From: Prevotella communis
Lineage (GTDB): Bacteria > Bacteroidota > Bacteroidia > Bacteroidales > Bacteroidaceae
Assembly (NCBI RefSeq): GCF_022024175.1
Contig: NZ_CP091794.1
Coordinates: 744,001 to 808,000, forward strand
Length of the DNA: 64,000 bases
Direction: 5' to 3'
Shown here: positions 35,793-46,305 of the stretch, piece after piece
How the letters are laid out: the number at the start of each line of letters is the position of its first letter
Position numbering within the stretch: the stretch's first letter is position 1
The notes under the pieces: model-generated
Seen by the model: only the letters and a program-made list of their open reading frames with translations
The model's database searches: none
Told to the model about the DNA's origin: nothing
Made by a program: the position numbers and the translations under genes

Positions 35793-38672
35793 ATGAAAAA
35801 ACTCTTTTTATACGCATCCCTTATGTGCTTAGGCCTAGGGTCCTGCTCAAAGGACTTCTTGGTACCTGAGGGAGAATTGCCATCATGGCTTGGCGAGAGT
35901 ATCTACAAAGAGCTTCAGCAGCCCAAGGAACTGCAGGGTACGTTTAAGACGTATTGCAAACTGATTGATGATCTGGGTTATGCCGATGTGCTGAGTAGAA
36001 CGGGTAGTAAGACTATCTTCCCTGCCAATGATGAGGCTTTCGCCAAATTCTTTGAAGGCGGTAACAACAAGTTTGGTGTCAGCAGCTACGAAGAGCTGAC
36101 ACATGCTCAAAAAGCTGAGTTGCTTTTCTCTACTATGCTCGACAATGCCATTCTGGTGGGTACACTTTCAAACAGCCAGAACAGCGCAGGCAATATGTTG
36201 CAGGGCCAGCTGGTGAAGCACGGCACCAACATGCGTCTGACTTATGCTGTGGCACCTTTCAAGGCCGAGCAGATGCCTGCAAACAACAAGTATTTTTCTC
36301 GTTTCCAGACGGCCGACCGCAATTCTATGCTTGCTGTATTCGACAATACCGTGGCTCCTATGGTGCACCTCACGGGCGAGTATATGCTGAACAACAATAT
36401 GACCATCGCAGGCAACGAGAGCGACTTCGAGGTGCTTACTGGTCATGCGTATAACGAGGGTGATGCTTATATCTTCAACCACAAGGTGATCAAGGGCGAC
36501 GTAGTCTGCCAAAACGGTTATATCCATCAGCTCGACGAGGTACTGGTGAATCCTGGTAACATGGCAGAGGTACTGCGTGCCGGCGATGATACGAAGTACA
36601 TCTCTCGTATGCTGGACTACTACAGCTTCCCCGATGCCGACATGACGCTGACGGAGCAGTACAACAGCGAATCAAACGCAGCCACACAGGACACCGTGTT
36701 TGCTATCCGCTATCTGAGTAAGAACTCTCAGCGTGCCAAGTTGGCCCAGCCCGTACGTGGTATGACGGTAGCCGACAACCAGTTGCTCAACTTCGACCCA
36801 GGTTGGAACAACTATAACCCCACGCTGAAAGGCGGCAGCAGCGACGATAATGCAGAGATTGCTGCCTTCCTGGCTCCTGACGACAAGGCTGTAGAGGAGT
36901 ATTTCCTGAAGGAGGCTGCTTATATTCTGAAAAACTTGGGTGTGCCTTCACTCGAGATTTCGGCAGCCAACCTAAATGCGCACCTCGATGCTGTTTACAA
37001 TAACGACCCTTCAATCTTTGCCAGCGTGCTGAACAATGTGATGAAGCCTTATCTCACAAAGACCGTGCCCAGCACGTTCTCTACTGTTCAGAACGATGCC
37101 TTCGAGTTTCTCGATGTGACAAAGGATGATATCAACAAGAAGAGCAACGGCAACTACGACGTGACGATTGCCAACAATGGTGTCATCTACAAGATGGGTA
37201 AGCTCTTCGGACCAAAGTTGTATAACTCTGTGCTCGGTCCTGCTTCTGTATATAAGGATATGCGCACGATGGGCGAGATGCTTAACGACCACCAGACTAC
37301 TGCTGGTACACCTTCTAAACTGGGTGCCGATATGTACTACTATCTGCTCTCAATGAAGGCCCGCTATGGCCTGTTTGTTCCTACAGATAATGAGACACGG
37401 TTCATTGTTATTGACCCCACCTCTGTGAAGGACGACGACGGACTGAAGGGCTTGCGCTTCCGCTTCGACCCCCAGGCCGACGGTTCTTTCCACGTGCTGG
37501 TGAAGAAATATATCTATCAGAGCGGTCCCTACAACGAACTCAGTTCGTATGTTGAGACTGCCGGTGCACAGGATATCAATATCGAGAGTGGTATCTTCAA
37601 CAGTCAGATTAAGGACATGCTGGACTACTGCACCATTGTGCTTGCCGACTCTACAGAGACTGGTAAGGGTAAGGCGCAGTATGGCCTCTATGGTAATAAG
37701 TATTATAAGACCAAGCATGGCGGTGCTGTCATCGTCAGCGGCAATAAGGTGGCAGGCGGTTTGCAGCAGAAGGATGCTTCACAGTGGTCAACCATCACTG
37801 AGACCTTTGATGCCAATAGTGCTGATGCCAAGATTGAGAACGGTACTGTTTATCGTCTGAACTATCCGCTCCAGCCTACTATCACCAGCGTGATGCAGAC
37901 CCTGTCGCGTTCCGAGTTCTACGACGAGGATGCCGACTATGACGCGGCTGCTCCTGAATACGACCACTTCCTGAACTTCTGTCTGCAGTTCAATAACGAA
38001 GACCTCTACACCTTCGCAGGTATCGTTAGCGACAGCGATAAGGATGCACAGAAAAAGACGAAGATGAAGGCTTACCGCGTCATCGATGACAACGATAATT
38101 GGGGTATGCTCAGTGCCTACAACTACACCGTTTATGCACCTACCTACGAGGCTATGGTGAAGGCACAGAAGGATATGGGTCTGCCCAAGTGGAAGGATGT
38201 GCTGGCTATCGTCAACGACTGGGAGAGCGTGAAAGACCAGTATGGCTTCGCTTCTCAGGAAGCTGCTGCTGCCTACGTGAAGGCTCAGTTGGATAAGATG
38301 TCACGCTTCGTGCGTTATCACACTCAGAATAGCTCGCTCTTTGCTGATCGCTATTTCAAGAATTACGATCCCAATACAGGACTCACCACGCCTGAGCCTT
38401 CGTTCTCTACCTTCTGCTCAAACGCTCTCGGTATCGCTCAGACACTGACCGTGACGGGTGGTAATGACAAACTCAACGTGAAGGATGCCTCTGGCAAGGT
38501 GGTGACTGTGAATGCCTCTTCAAACCTGGCTAACCTCATAGCACGTGATATCACGACAGTAGAGAAGACTAATGCTACGTATGGTAAGTACAAGGCTATC
38601 GAGACCTCTTCTTTTGTCACCGTTCACGGCATTGGTACACCTCTGTGCTATAACAGCAACGGGAAGTATTAA
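35793..38672 (+). CDS. FAS1 (fasciclin) domain lipoprotein, first of three
   Basis: A 959-residue lipoprotein with lipobox LGSC (Cys18), probably on the cell surface. Repeated fasciclin-like units are seen. The first has the H1-type motif TIFPANDEAFAKFF (about 75-88) and the H2-type NGYIHQLDEVL (about 245-255). Further H1-like motifs are YGLFVPTDNETRF (about 528) and YTVYAPTYEAM (about 778). FAS1 domains bind proteins or glycans. Placed directly before SusC and SusD, it occupies the position of a surface glycan-binding protein (SusE/F analogue). It is the first gene of the probable operon running to 53586. Ligand is unknown. Confidence 0.78.
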   Translation: MKKLFLYASLMCLGLGSCSKDFLVPEGELPSWLGESIYKELQQPKELQGTFKTYCKLIDDLGYADVLSRTGSKTIFPANDEAFAKFFEGGNNKFGVSSYEELTHAQKAELLFSTMLDNAILVGTLSNSQNSAGNMLQGQLVKHGTNMRLTYAVAPFKAEQMPANNKYFSRFQTADRNSMLAVFDNTVAPMVHLTGEYMLNNNMTIAGNESDFEVLTGHAYNEGDAYIFNHKVIKGDVVCQNGYIHQLDEVLVNPGNMAEVLRAGDDTKYISRMLDYYSFPDADMTLTEQYNSESNAATQDTVFAIRYLSKNSQRAKLAQPVRGMTVADNQLLNFDPGWNNYNPTLKGGSSDDNAEIAAFLAPDDKAVEEYFLKEAAYILKNLGVPSLEISAANLNAHLDAVYNNDPSIFASVLNNVMKPYLTKTVPSTFSTVQNDAFEFLDVTKDDINKKSNGNYDVTIANNGVIYKMGKLFGPKLYNSVLGPASVYKDMRTMGEMLNDHQTTAGTPSKLGADMYYYLLSMKARYGLFVPTDNETRFIVIDPTSVKDDDGLKGLRFRFDPQADGSFHVLVKKYIYQSGPYNELSSYVETAGAQDINIESGIFNSQIKDMLDYCTIVLADSTETGKGKAQYGLYGNKYYKTKHGGAVIVSGNKVAGGLQQKDASQWSTITETFDANSADAKIENGTVYRLNYPLQPTITSVMQTLSRSEFYDEDADYDAAAPEYDHFLNFCLQFNNEDLYTFAGIVSDSDKDAQKKTKMKAYRVIDDNDNWGMLSAYNYTVYAPTYEAMVKAQKDMGLPKWKDVLAIVNDWESVKDQYGFASQEAAAAYVKAQLDKMSRFVRYHTQNSSLFADRYFKNYDPNTGLTTPEPSFSTFCSNALGIAQTLTVTGGNDKLNVKDASGKVVTVNASSNLANLIARDITTVEKTNATYGKYKAIETSSFVTVHGIGTPLCYNSNGKY

Positions 38673-38705
38673 TAATTGAAAATTGATAATTGAAAATTGA
38701 TAATT
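38673..38705. repeat. AT-rich tandem repeat in front of susC, shared with the second susD
   Basis: Alternating AATTGAAA and AATTGATA units fill the whole gap between stop and ATG. A 27-bp stretch ending in the ATG is identical to that before the second SusD gene (51553-51579). Confidence 0.85.
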
Positions 38706-41700
38706 ATGTCAAAGTCAAAATTCCTATTGACAATCCTGTTTACCTTCATCGCTCAGGTGATGATGGCACAGAGTAGAGTCATATCAGGTACTGTGGAAGA
38801 TGCCATGGGTCCTATTATGATGGCCAATGTGGTGGAACGCGACGGTAACAACCGTATCATCAGTGCCACGCAGACTGATATGATGGGTAATTTCTCAATG
38901 GAGATTAAGAACCCGAAGAATAAGCTCGTCGTTTCCTATGTAGGTAGTAAGACGAAGATTCTCCCTATTGGTAACCAGAAGACCTTCAAGATTAAGTTGG
39001 AGGACGATAAGACCGTGCTCGGCGAGGTAAAGGTGGTAGGACGCCGTACCAATGCTGGTGGTCTGAATATCGATAAGCGCGAAGTCTCTGTATCACAGCA
39101 GACCATGAATATGGCTGAGGTGGAAGGTATGGCCTTTACCTCTGCCGATGAGGCCCTGCAGGGTGAGATCGCCGGTCTGGATATCGTTACCAACTCTGGT
39201 AACCTGGGTGCCGGTACTTCTATGCGTCTGCGTGGTGTCTCTACGCTGAGTGGTAGTGCAGAACCTCTGATTGTTGTCGATGACAAGATCTTTGAGTACG
39301 ATGCTGCTGACTTCGACCCTGAGAATATGGACGAGGAGAAGTTCTCTTCTATGTTGGCTGTCAGCGTGGACGATATTGCCAGCATCACCGTGTTGAAGGA
39401 TGCTGCTGCTACGGCTATCTGGGGTTCTCAGGGTGCTAATGGTGTTATCCAGATTACCACCAAGCGTGGTGCTCGCGGTAAACCCAAAGTGACACTGGGC
39501 TATAAGTTCACTGGCACTTGGATGCCTGCCGGCTACGACCTGCTGAATGGTGACAACTACACCATGATGCTGAAGGAGGAGTTCTATAACCCCACCCAGA
39601 GTTCATCGGCTACTTCTACTATCAACGAAATCAACTACGTGCCTGCTGAGTCTTGGGCCGAGGCAAACAACTGGAACAAGAACACCGACTGGGTGAGCGC
39701 TATCAAGCAGTTTGGTGAGCAGCACGAGGCTAACTTCAATATCTCTGGTGGTGGTCAGAAAGCTACTTTCCGTATCTCTGCCAGCTACAACCATCAGACG
39801 GGTACTGTTATCAAGCAGAAGATGGACCGTCTGACCACCCGTCTGGTGTTGGACTACAACGTGTCTGACCGTATCCGCTTCTCTACCAACTTTGCGTTGA
39901 CCTATACAGACAACCTGAAGAACTATACTTATGGTAGCAGTAAGAGCAGTGGCTCGCACAACAACCTGCTGGCTATGGCTCTGGCTATGGCTCCTAACGC
40001 CAGCATCTATCGCTACGACCGTTATAACAACAACACGGGCGAGTATTTCCTGATGAACCCCACCGTGACAGGTATGACACCTGACGATGGTAACTACACT
40101 TCTACACAGTTGGCCGATGTCGTGGCTATCGGTAACCCTGTGGCTTATGCTAACAGCTCTTGGCAGAAGGAACAGACCTATAGCATTGTGCCCGACTTCA
40201 ACCTGAAGTACGAACTGCTTGGAACAGGCACCGGACAGCACCGTCTGACATTCGATGGTCGCGTGTACTTTGATATCTATGCCTATTCTAAGCCAACCTA
40301 TATGCCTGGTAGCCTGTCAAACGGCAGTTATACGGATACCAACTATAACTACCTGACCAATACAGAGACTAACCAGTTCAAGATGGGTTCTCGTGTCACC
40401 CTGACCTATACGCCTGCATTCAAGAACGAGGATTTCTACCTGACGATGTTTGCACGCTATGAGGCTGGTACACAGAAGAATACCTATCAGTATATTGCGC
40501 AGAGCTCTATTCCCAACGGTATGGAGTCTGCTACGATTGATGCACGTCTGAACGACATGAACAACCAGCCCAGCGCTACGAAGTCGGCATGGCAGGACTT
40601 TGTCTATAATGCCCACTTCTCTTACAAGTCACGCTATAGCGTAGGCTTCTCACTGCGTGGTGATGGCAACTCTAAGTTCGGTCCAAAGAACCCCTGGTTC
40701 TATTCTCCTTCTGTCTCGCTGCGTTACAACCTCAGCGAGGAACCATTCTTCACTCCTCTGAAGAAATATGTGTCTATGTTTGGTATCCGCGGCTCATGGG
40801 GTATCACGGGTAGCTCAAGTGTCTCTGTGGACAACTACTTCAACCAGTACACCTCTCGTGCCGGACGCTATGGCACCAGCTACTTCACCACCATGAGTGG
40901 CATGAAGCTCGATGACCTGCGTCCTCAGAAGAAGATTGGTACAAACATTGGTCTTAACATCGGTTTCCTGGATGATAAGTTCGAGGTGGACCTGAACTTC
41001 TACAAGGAGAAGACCAAGGACCTGATTATGAAGGGTATACCCATTCCTACATCAGCAGCATGGAACACCTCTACAACGCTCTCTTACGGTAACGTGGGTG
41101 AGATGGAGAACAGAGGTTGGGAAATGTCTGTTTCTGCCAATAAGATTATCACGTACAAGAAGTTCTCGCTCTCTGCCAGCTTCAACATGGCTCAGAACAT
41201 CAACAAGTTGCTGGAGATGGATCAGCGCGTGCTGGATAACCTGAACTCTCAGCCCAGCTACAGTAAGCGTGGTTCTGCTTCAATCCTGAACCGTGTTGTG
41301 GTGGGCGATCCTCTCTGTTCTATCTATGGATTCAACAGCAAGGGTGTGTTCCAGTATTCTTACGACTACCTGCAGAACTATAACACCAAGCAGCAGCAGT
41401 TGCAGACTCAGGCCGCAGCGCGTGGCGAGTCTTACGACTGGAACTACGAGGCATGGATCAACCAGCAGTTGGCTGAAGGCAAGACCTTCCCTGTAGCTAC
41501 CGACGAAAACGGTAAGGTTATCATGACCAATACTGGTGTGCCCAAGCGTCTTACCTATTATTATGGTGATACGGAATATGAGTTCAAGGGTGGTGATGCC
41601 ATCTATGAGGATGTGAACCACGATGGTAATATCAACGAACTTGATATCAAGTATCTGGGTAACTCACTGCCTAAGATGCAGGGTGGTTTCAGCCTGACAC

Positions 41701-42158
41701 TGCAGTATGGCAACTGGAAACTTGTGTCACGTTTCAACTACCGTTGGGGCAACAAGATTATCAACACCGCACGTATGGGACTGGAGAGCATGTATGGCAC
41801 TCAGAACCAGTGCTCTTCTGTGACCTACCGTTGGCGTAAGGATGGTGACGTGACACCTATCCCACGTGCCCTCTATGGTACAGGTTACAACTACCAGGTG
41901 AGCTCACGCTTCGTAGAGAGCGGTTCGTTCCTGCGTCTGAACAATTTGCAGTTGTCTTACAGCGTGCCTAAGAGTGCTATCAAGAAATTTGGTTTGAATA
42001 ATCTCTCGGCCTACGTGACTATGAACAACCTCTTCTGCTGGACAAAGTATAGTGGTATTGATCCGGAAATTGGTGCCGGTACCTATTCACCAGCATCTGA
42101 CGGTGCTACTACACCAAGGTCTAAGTCTATCACTGCCAGCTTGAACTTTGGTTTCTAA
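38706..42158 (+). CDS. SusC/RagA-type TonB-dependent outer-membrane transporter, first copy
   Basis: A 1,150-residue outer-membrane importer. ATG 38706 is used because the frame upstream starts only with TTG in the repeat. After the signal peptide (LLTILFTFIAQVMMAQS) comes a carboxypeptidase-like beta-sandwich (about 25-105, ISGTVEDAMGP). The plug domain (about 110-250) contains GVSTLSGSAEPLIVVDD and TVLKDAAATAIWGSQGANG. A 22-strand barrel ends in SLNFGF with a terminal aromatic. There is no N-terminal STN domain, so it is not wired to an anti-sigma/ECF pair. It imports oligosaccharides together with the SusD that follows at 26 bp. Confidence 0.95.
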   Translation: MSKSKFLLTILFTFIAQVMMAQSRVISGTVEDAMGPIMMANVVERDGNNRIISATQTDMMGNFSMEIKNPKNKLVVSYVGSKTKILPIGNQKTFKIKLEDDKTVLGEVKVVGRRTNAGGLNIDKREVSVSQQTMNMAEVEGMAFTSADEALQGEIAGLDIVTNSGNLGAGTSMRLRGVSTLSGSAEPLIVVDDKIFEYDAADFDPENMDEEKFSSMLAVSVDDIASITVLKDAAATAIWGSQGANGVIQITTKRGARGKPKVTLGYKFTGTWMPAGYDLLNGDNYTMMLKEEFYNPTQSSSATSTINEINYVPAESWAEANNWNKNTDWVSAIKQFGEQHEANFNISGGGQKATFRISASYNHQTGTVIKQKMDRLTTRLVLDYNVSDRIRFSTNFALTYTDNLKNYTYGSSKSSGSHNNLLAMALAMAPNASIYRYDRYNNNTGEYFLMNPTVTGMTPDDGNYTSTQLADVVAIGNPVAYANSSWQKEQTYSIVPDFNLKYELLGTGTGQHRLTFDGRVYFDIYAYSKPTYMPGSLSNGSYTDTNYNYLTNTETNQFKMGSRVTLTYTPAFKNEDFYLTMFARYEAGTQKNTYQYIAQSSIPNGMESATIDARLNDMNNQPSATKSAWQDFVYNAHFSYKSRYSVGFSLRGDGNSKFGPKNPWFYSPSVSLRYNLSEEPFFTPLKKYVSMFGIRGSWGITGSSSVSVDNYFNQYTSRAGRYGTSYFTTMSGMKLDDLRPQKKIGTNIGLNIGFLDDKFEVDLNFYKEKTKDLIMKGIPIPTSAAWNTSTTLSYGNVGEMENRGWEMSVSANKIITYKKFSLSASFNMAQNINKLLEMDQRVLDNLNSQPSYSKRGSASILNRVVVGDPLCSIYGFNSKGVFQYSYDYLQNYNTKQQQLQTQAAARGESYDWNYEAWINQQLAEGKTFPVATDENGKVIMTNTGVPKRLTYYYGDTEYEFKGGDAIYEDVNHDGNINELDIKYLGNSLPKMQGGFSLTLQYGNWKLVSRFNYRWGNKIINTARMGLESMYGTQNQCSSVTYRWRKDGDVTPIPRALYGTGYNYQVSSRFVESGSFLRLNNLQLSYSVPKSAIKKFGLNNLSAYVTMNNLFCWTKYSGIDPEIGAGTYSPASDGATTPRSKSITASLNFGF

Positions 42159-42184
42159 GAGTATTGAACATTGAAAACTGAGAA

Positions 42185-43945
42185 ATGAAAATTATGAAAA
42201 AGATATTTTCTGTTATGCTGGCAAGTGTTGCGATGGTCTCTTGTGTTGACACAGTTATCCTGCCCGACAATAAGACTGTCGATGATGACTTCTGGCAGAA
42301 GAAGAGCGAGGTGGATGCCGTGGTGTCAACTGCCTATGCACAGTTGCGCGACGAGACTGCTATACGCAATATGATTGTTTGGGGCGACTTCCGCTCTGAC
42401 GAATTGAATATGACAACCGGACTGCCTACTGGTGCTGCCTATCGTACAGCCCTGCAGCAGATTTATTCTCTCAATATCGAGACTGAGAATGCATTTACCT
42501 CTTGGTATCCTTTCTACTCGGCAATTAACTATTGTAACTTGGTGTTGGAAAAGGCTGAGAACGTGATTGCCGTTGACCCTGACTATACTCGTGGTGACTA
42601 TGAGGCCAACAAGGCCCAGGCATTGGCGTTGAGAGCTTTCTGTTACTTCTATCTGACAAAGGTGTTCCACGATATCCCCGTGACACCGGGTGCTTATATG
42701 AACAGCAGTGCCGACCTCAATGCTCCTCAGGCTACGCCCGACTCTGTGCTCACAATGTGTATCCGCGATTTGGAAGAGGCTTCAAAGAATGCTATTCCTG
42801 GTAATACCTATGGCGACTGGCGCGATAAGGGCTACCTGAATAAGGATGGTATCAATGCTGTGCTGGCTGATATCTACCTGTGGCGTGCTTCTGTGAACCG
42901 CGATGCTGCCGACTATCAGAAGTGTGTGGACTATTGCGATGCCATTATCAAGGCTAAGAAGCAGGCTTACGAGGAGAGTGGACAGCGTCGTCGCTGGGGC
43001 GAGGATGATGTAGAGAAGGACTATTACCTGTCTGATTATGATGACATGTATAGCGACCTCTTCGGTCAGAATGGTCAGAATGCTGACGAGAGCATCTTTG
43101 AACTGCAGTTCCGCAATTCAAATGCTACCAACAAGGGACTGGACCAGATGTATTACCGTTACAACAATGCCAGCAGCAACAGCTATGGCTACCTGAAGGC
43201 AGCACCCCTCTACGGTACGGTGAAGTCCGACGGTTCTGGCATTTGGTTCAATAGTGTGGACCAGCGTCTCTACGAGTATCTTTACGATGCCACCAGCTCA
43301 AGTGTTGAGCAGTTTGGCGTACGTAAGTTCGTTGCTACCGTCTCTGCCGGTGTGAACAATGCTGCCGACAGTCATCGCGAGACACGTGCCAACGTGATGC
43401 AGAACTGGATTCTGTATCGTCTTACAGACGTGATGCTGATGAAGGCCGAGGCCCTTGTTCAGCTCTATGAGTTTGAGAAGCAGGCAGCACTGGCTGACAG
43501 CCGAGCAGCCGATGAGACATACAATCAGGCTGCCTTCGATATCTGTAAGTTTGTGAACGACCGTGCGCTGTCGGATGCCAACAAGTCGTCATACGCTATG
43601 AAGTATAGCACTTATAAGGATAAGATGGAGTCGTTGGTACTGGCTGAGCGTGCACGTGAACTGTGCTTTGAGGGTAAGCGTTGGTTCGACCTGATGCGTT
43701 ATAACTATCGTCACATGACAACCAAGGCTGATCTGACAAAGAAACTGTCTGACAAGGACTATGCGGTGGTGCCAAATAGTTCGGAATTCTTTGAACTGGC
43801 CCTGCGCAAGTATGCTGTTCCTTCTGCTATGAAGGCAAAGATGCGTGATGAGCGCTATCTCTATATGCCTATCAATCAGGACGAGGTAGAGTTGAACAAA
43901 AACCTCCAGCAGAACCCTGTCTACAAATCAGCTGCGAAATATTAG
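42185..43945 (+). CDS. SusD/RagB-type glycan-binding lipoprotein, first copy
   Basis: A 586-residue outer-membrane lipoprotein that closes the SusC barrel and binds oligosaccharide. The lipobox is MVSC (Cys20; Cys17 if the start is the second ATG at 42194). The TPR-like helical core is recognised by AQALALRAFCYFYLTKVFHDIP, abbreviated here, and by LVLAERARELCFEGKRW and FDLMRYNYRH, with the usual C-terminal Y-K-S-A-A end. It pairs with the SusC just upstream. The specificity cannot be read from the sequence; the neighbouring lyases suggest RG-I oligosaccharides. Confidence 0.94.
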   Translation: MKIMKKIFSVMLASVAMVSCVDTVILPDNKTVDDDFWQKKSEVDAVVSTAYAQLRDETAIRNMIVWGDFRSDELNMTTGLPTGAAYRTALQQIYSLNIETENAFTSWYPFYSAINYCNLVLEKAENVIAVDPDYTRGDYEANKAQALALRAFCYFYLTKVFHDIPVTPGAYMNSSADLNAPQATPDSVLTMCIRDLEEASKNAIPGNTYGDWRDKGYLNKDGINAVLADIYLWRASVNRDAADYQKCVDYCDAIIKAKKQAYEESGQRRRWGEDDVEKDYYLSDYDDMYSDLFGQNGQNADESIFELQFRNSNATNKGLDQMYYRYNNASSNSYGYLKAAPLYGTVKSDGSGIWFNSVDQRLYEYLYDATSSSVEQFGVRKFVATVSAGVNNAADSHRETRANVMQNWILYRLTDVMLMKAEALVQLYEFEKQAALADSRAADETYNQAAFDICKFVNDRALSDANKSSYAMKYSTYKDKMESLVLAERARELCFEGKRWFDLMRYNYRHMTTKADLTKKLSDKDYAVVPNSSEFFELALRKYAVPSAMKAKMRDERYLYMPINQDEVELNKNLQQNPVYKSAAKY

Positions 43946-44112
43946 ACCCACCCCCTGCCCCTCCCTGAATGGAGGGGAGTAGGCAGACGTGTAAAATGAA
44001 AACAAATAATTAAAGATTATGAAACAAATAATTATAAATAAAACAAAGGAGTTGCTTCGTTTTGTGGTCTATATACTCCTCCCTCTCACAGGGGGAGGCT
44101 GGGTGGGGGTCT
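43945..44112. repeat. Inverted pair of G-tract palindromes around a start codon, copy 1
   Basis: The left element (43945-43980, GACCCACCCCC plus the hairpin CCCCTCC/GGAGGGG) overlaps the SusD stop codon. The right element (44076-44112, hairpin CCTCCCTCT/AGGGGGAGG plus GGGTGGGGGTCT) lies inside the next gene and encodes its signal peptide. The two are inverted relatives. The start codon 44019 lies between them. Confidence 0.85.
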
Positions 44113-46304
44113 CCTCTTGTACTGAGGAACCCGATGGCTCAAACCTCTTCTCTACAGACGATAAGACTATTGCAGAGTTGCTGCGCGACAGAAGCGATCT
44201 GACTGCTTTCTACCGTATCCTTGAGAAGGGTGGCTTCGACAAGTATATGGCAACCTATGGTGAGTACACCTGTTTTGCTCCGTTGAATGATGGTGTGAAT
44301 GTTTATCTCGACAGTCTGTATAATGACGAGTCGTACCTCATTTCAAAGGCAAAGGTTAAACATAATGGTATTAAGGAGGATGGCAACTGGGATAACCTGG
44401 ATGTGATGTCAAAGGTAGATCTGATGTCCGACTCGCTTTGTGAGGACATTGCACGCTTCCACCTCTCTGGTGAAGAGCATCTGCAGGTTGACCTCGACGG
44501 TACTACGACGACATGGACCACGATGAAGACCGGTCGTAGCATCCGTGTGGGTGTGTTCTTGGACAACGAGTATAACAATACCCATTTCCCTGATTTCGTG
44601 GGACTCACCAGTCTGAACGATATCTCAGCTATCATTGACGGTGATATAGAGGCCATCAATGGTGTGCTTCATGTATGCTCGAATGTGATTCCTCGTTCAG
44701 ACCGTACAACAGACGACCAGTTGCGTGTAGAGGGTGAGAAGGACCTGAGCATCTTCTATGCTGCTCTTGAGGCTACTGGTTATACGGATACACTGCTGAT
44801 TGAGAAGAAGTATAATGCCGACGGCACGGTGAAGACCTATGACCTGGGTACCAACCATAATGACCGTGACGGCAACCCACTTTATTATCCTAAGGAGTGT
44901 ATGATTAAATGGACCGTTTTTGCTGAGACCGACGACGTGTTCCGTGCTGCAGGTATCAATAACTTTGACGACCTGAAGGCAAAGTGCGTGGAGTGGTATG
45001 GCAACTGTGGTGCTTGGTATGACTATATCAACGAGAAGAATATCACCATCAGCACGGGCGACGACTATACGAACCCCTTCAACGTGGTGAATATGTTTGT
45101 GGCTTACCACATCTTGCGTGCAGGTATGCCTATCGACCGTATTGTCTATGAGAAGAACAAGCAGACGGATGGCTCATGGAACTTCTGCTTCGGCTATGAA
45201 CCTCAGGAGTATTTTGAGACAATGTTGCCCAATACCTTGTTGAAGGTGTGGGAGACGAATCCTAAGAGCACCAAGAACCTGTGGCTGAACCGCTATTTGT
45301 CAAACAATACGCTGACAAAGAAACTGGGACTCTGTGCCCTGGGCGATGGTGACGAAGACCACCAGCTCATCTTCAAGGGCGTGCCCGTGGATCGTGATAA
45401 CAGCGTGGAGACACTGAATGGTTATATCCACCGTATCAAGGGTATCCTGAAGTACGACCAGAATGCCAAGGACGGCCTCCACGAGCGTCTGCGCCTGGAT
45501 TCTTCTACCTTCCTCTATGAGTTGATCAATAATGGTCTGCGTGGTGCAACAGCTGCCGAGGTTAGCTCAATGAATGGTGGTGGTGATGGTAACCGTGTGG
45601 CTTTCCATAACACCTATTTCGATAATATCGTATGCTATAACCCCGGCACACTGCTCCGTTTCAACGTGATGGGTGCTTGGCGTGCACACAACTCAGACCA
45701 GTTCCAGGGATGGGATGTGTATGACTTCGCCATCAAACTGCCTCACGTGCCGACAGGTGACTACGAGTTGCGTATCATCTATCCCCCAATGGCTCGTGGT
45801 GGTCTGATGCAGTTCTACCTGGGTAACTCACCCAAGCAGTCGGACATGGTGGCTGTAGGTATTCCTTTCGATGCTTGTGCTAATCCTTACGAGGATGCTA
45901 CCATCGGTTATGAGGATCTGATTAACCGCGCCGACGACGAGACTTCTGACTGTGGCGTAGAGAGCGACCAGCGTATGCATGTACGTGGCTATATGCGTGC
46001 TCCGGCATCTTTCTCTCGTGGTACATACAATTCTGTTACCGATCCTCTGAGTTATTCGCCAGACGATATCTATTCTGCAGCTAGTCAGATTATCGGTTCT
46101 ACCAGCTGTCGTTCAGAGACTGGTTATGGTACGATGATGCTGCGCCGCATTATCACTGCCCAGCGTTTTGAGCAGGGTAAGGACTACTGGTTGCGCATCA
46201 AGAACCTGGTGAACGATACCAACCTGGGTTGGTCGTTCGACTTCGTGGAACTGGTACCTCTGGATATCGTGAACAGTCAGTCTATGTCTGAGGACTGGTA
46301 TTAA
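44019..46304 (+). CDS. FAS1-domain lipoprotein with repeat-derived signal peptide, second of three
   Basis: A 761-residue lipoprotein. The N-terminus ends in VILLPLTGGGWVGVSSC-like sequence (lipobox VSSC, Cys34), and its hydrophobic core is encoded by a G-tract palindromic repeat. FAS1 units show YTCFAPLNDGVNVYL (about 82-96) with AINGVLHVCSNVI, and a later TLNGYIHRIKGIL (about 467). The last 270 residues form a beta-sandwich, for example GDYELRIIYPPMARGG, that resembles a carbohydrate-binding module. Placed between SusD and a third FAS1 protein, it probably acts as a surface glycan-binding protein. It shares its first 30 residues, but little after them, with the next protein. Confidence 0.78.
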   Translation: MKQIIINKTKELLRFVVYILLPLTGGGWVGVSSCTEEPDGSNLFSTDDKTIAELLRDRSDLTAFYRILEKGGFDKYMATYGEYTCFAPLNDGVNVYLDSLYNDESYLISKAKVKHNGIKEDGNWDNLDVMSKVDLMSDSLCEDIARFHLSGEEHLQVDLDGTTTTWTTMKTGRSIRVGVFLDNEYNNTHFPDFVGLTSLNDISAIIDGDIEAINGVLHVCSNVIPRSDRTTDDQLRVEGEKDLSIFYAALEATGYTDTLLIEKKYNADGTVKTYDLGTNHNDRDGNPLYYPKECMIKWTVFAETDDVFRAAGINNFDDLKAKCVEWYGNCGAWYDYINEKNITISTGDDYTNPFNVVNMFVAYHILRAGMPIDRIVYEKNKQTDGSWNFCFGYEPQEYFETMLPNTLLKVWETNPKSTKNLWLNRYLSNNTLTKKLGLCALGDGDEDHQLIFKGVPVDRDNSVETLNGYIHRIKGILKYDQNAKDGLHERLRLDSSTFLYELINNGLRGATAAEVSSMNGGGDGNRVAFHNTYFDNIVCYNPGTLLRFNVMGAWRAHNSDQFQGWDVYDFAIKLPHVPTGDYELRIIYPPMARGGLMQFYLGNSPKQSDMVAVGIPFDACANPYEDATIGYEDLINRADDETSDCGVESDQRMHVRGYMRAPASFSRGTYNSVTDPLSYSPDDIYSAASQIIGSTSCRSETGYGTMMLRRIITAQRFEQGKDYWLRIKNLVNDTNLGWSFDFVELVPLDIVNSQSMSEDWY

Positions 46305-46305
46305 A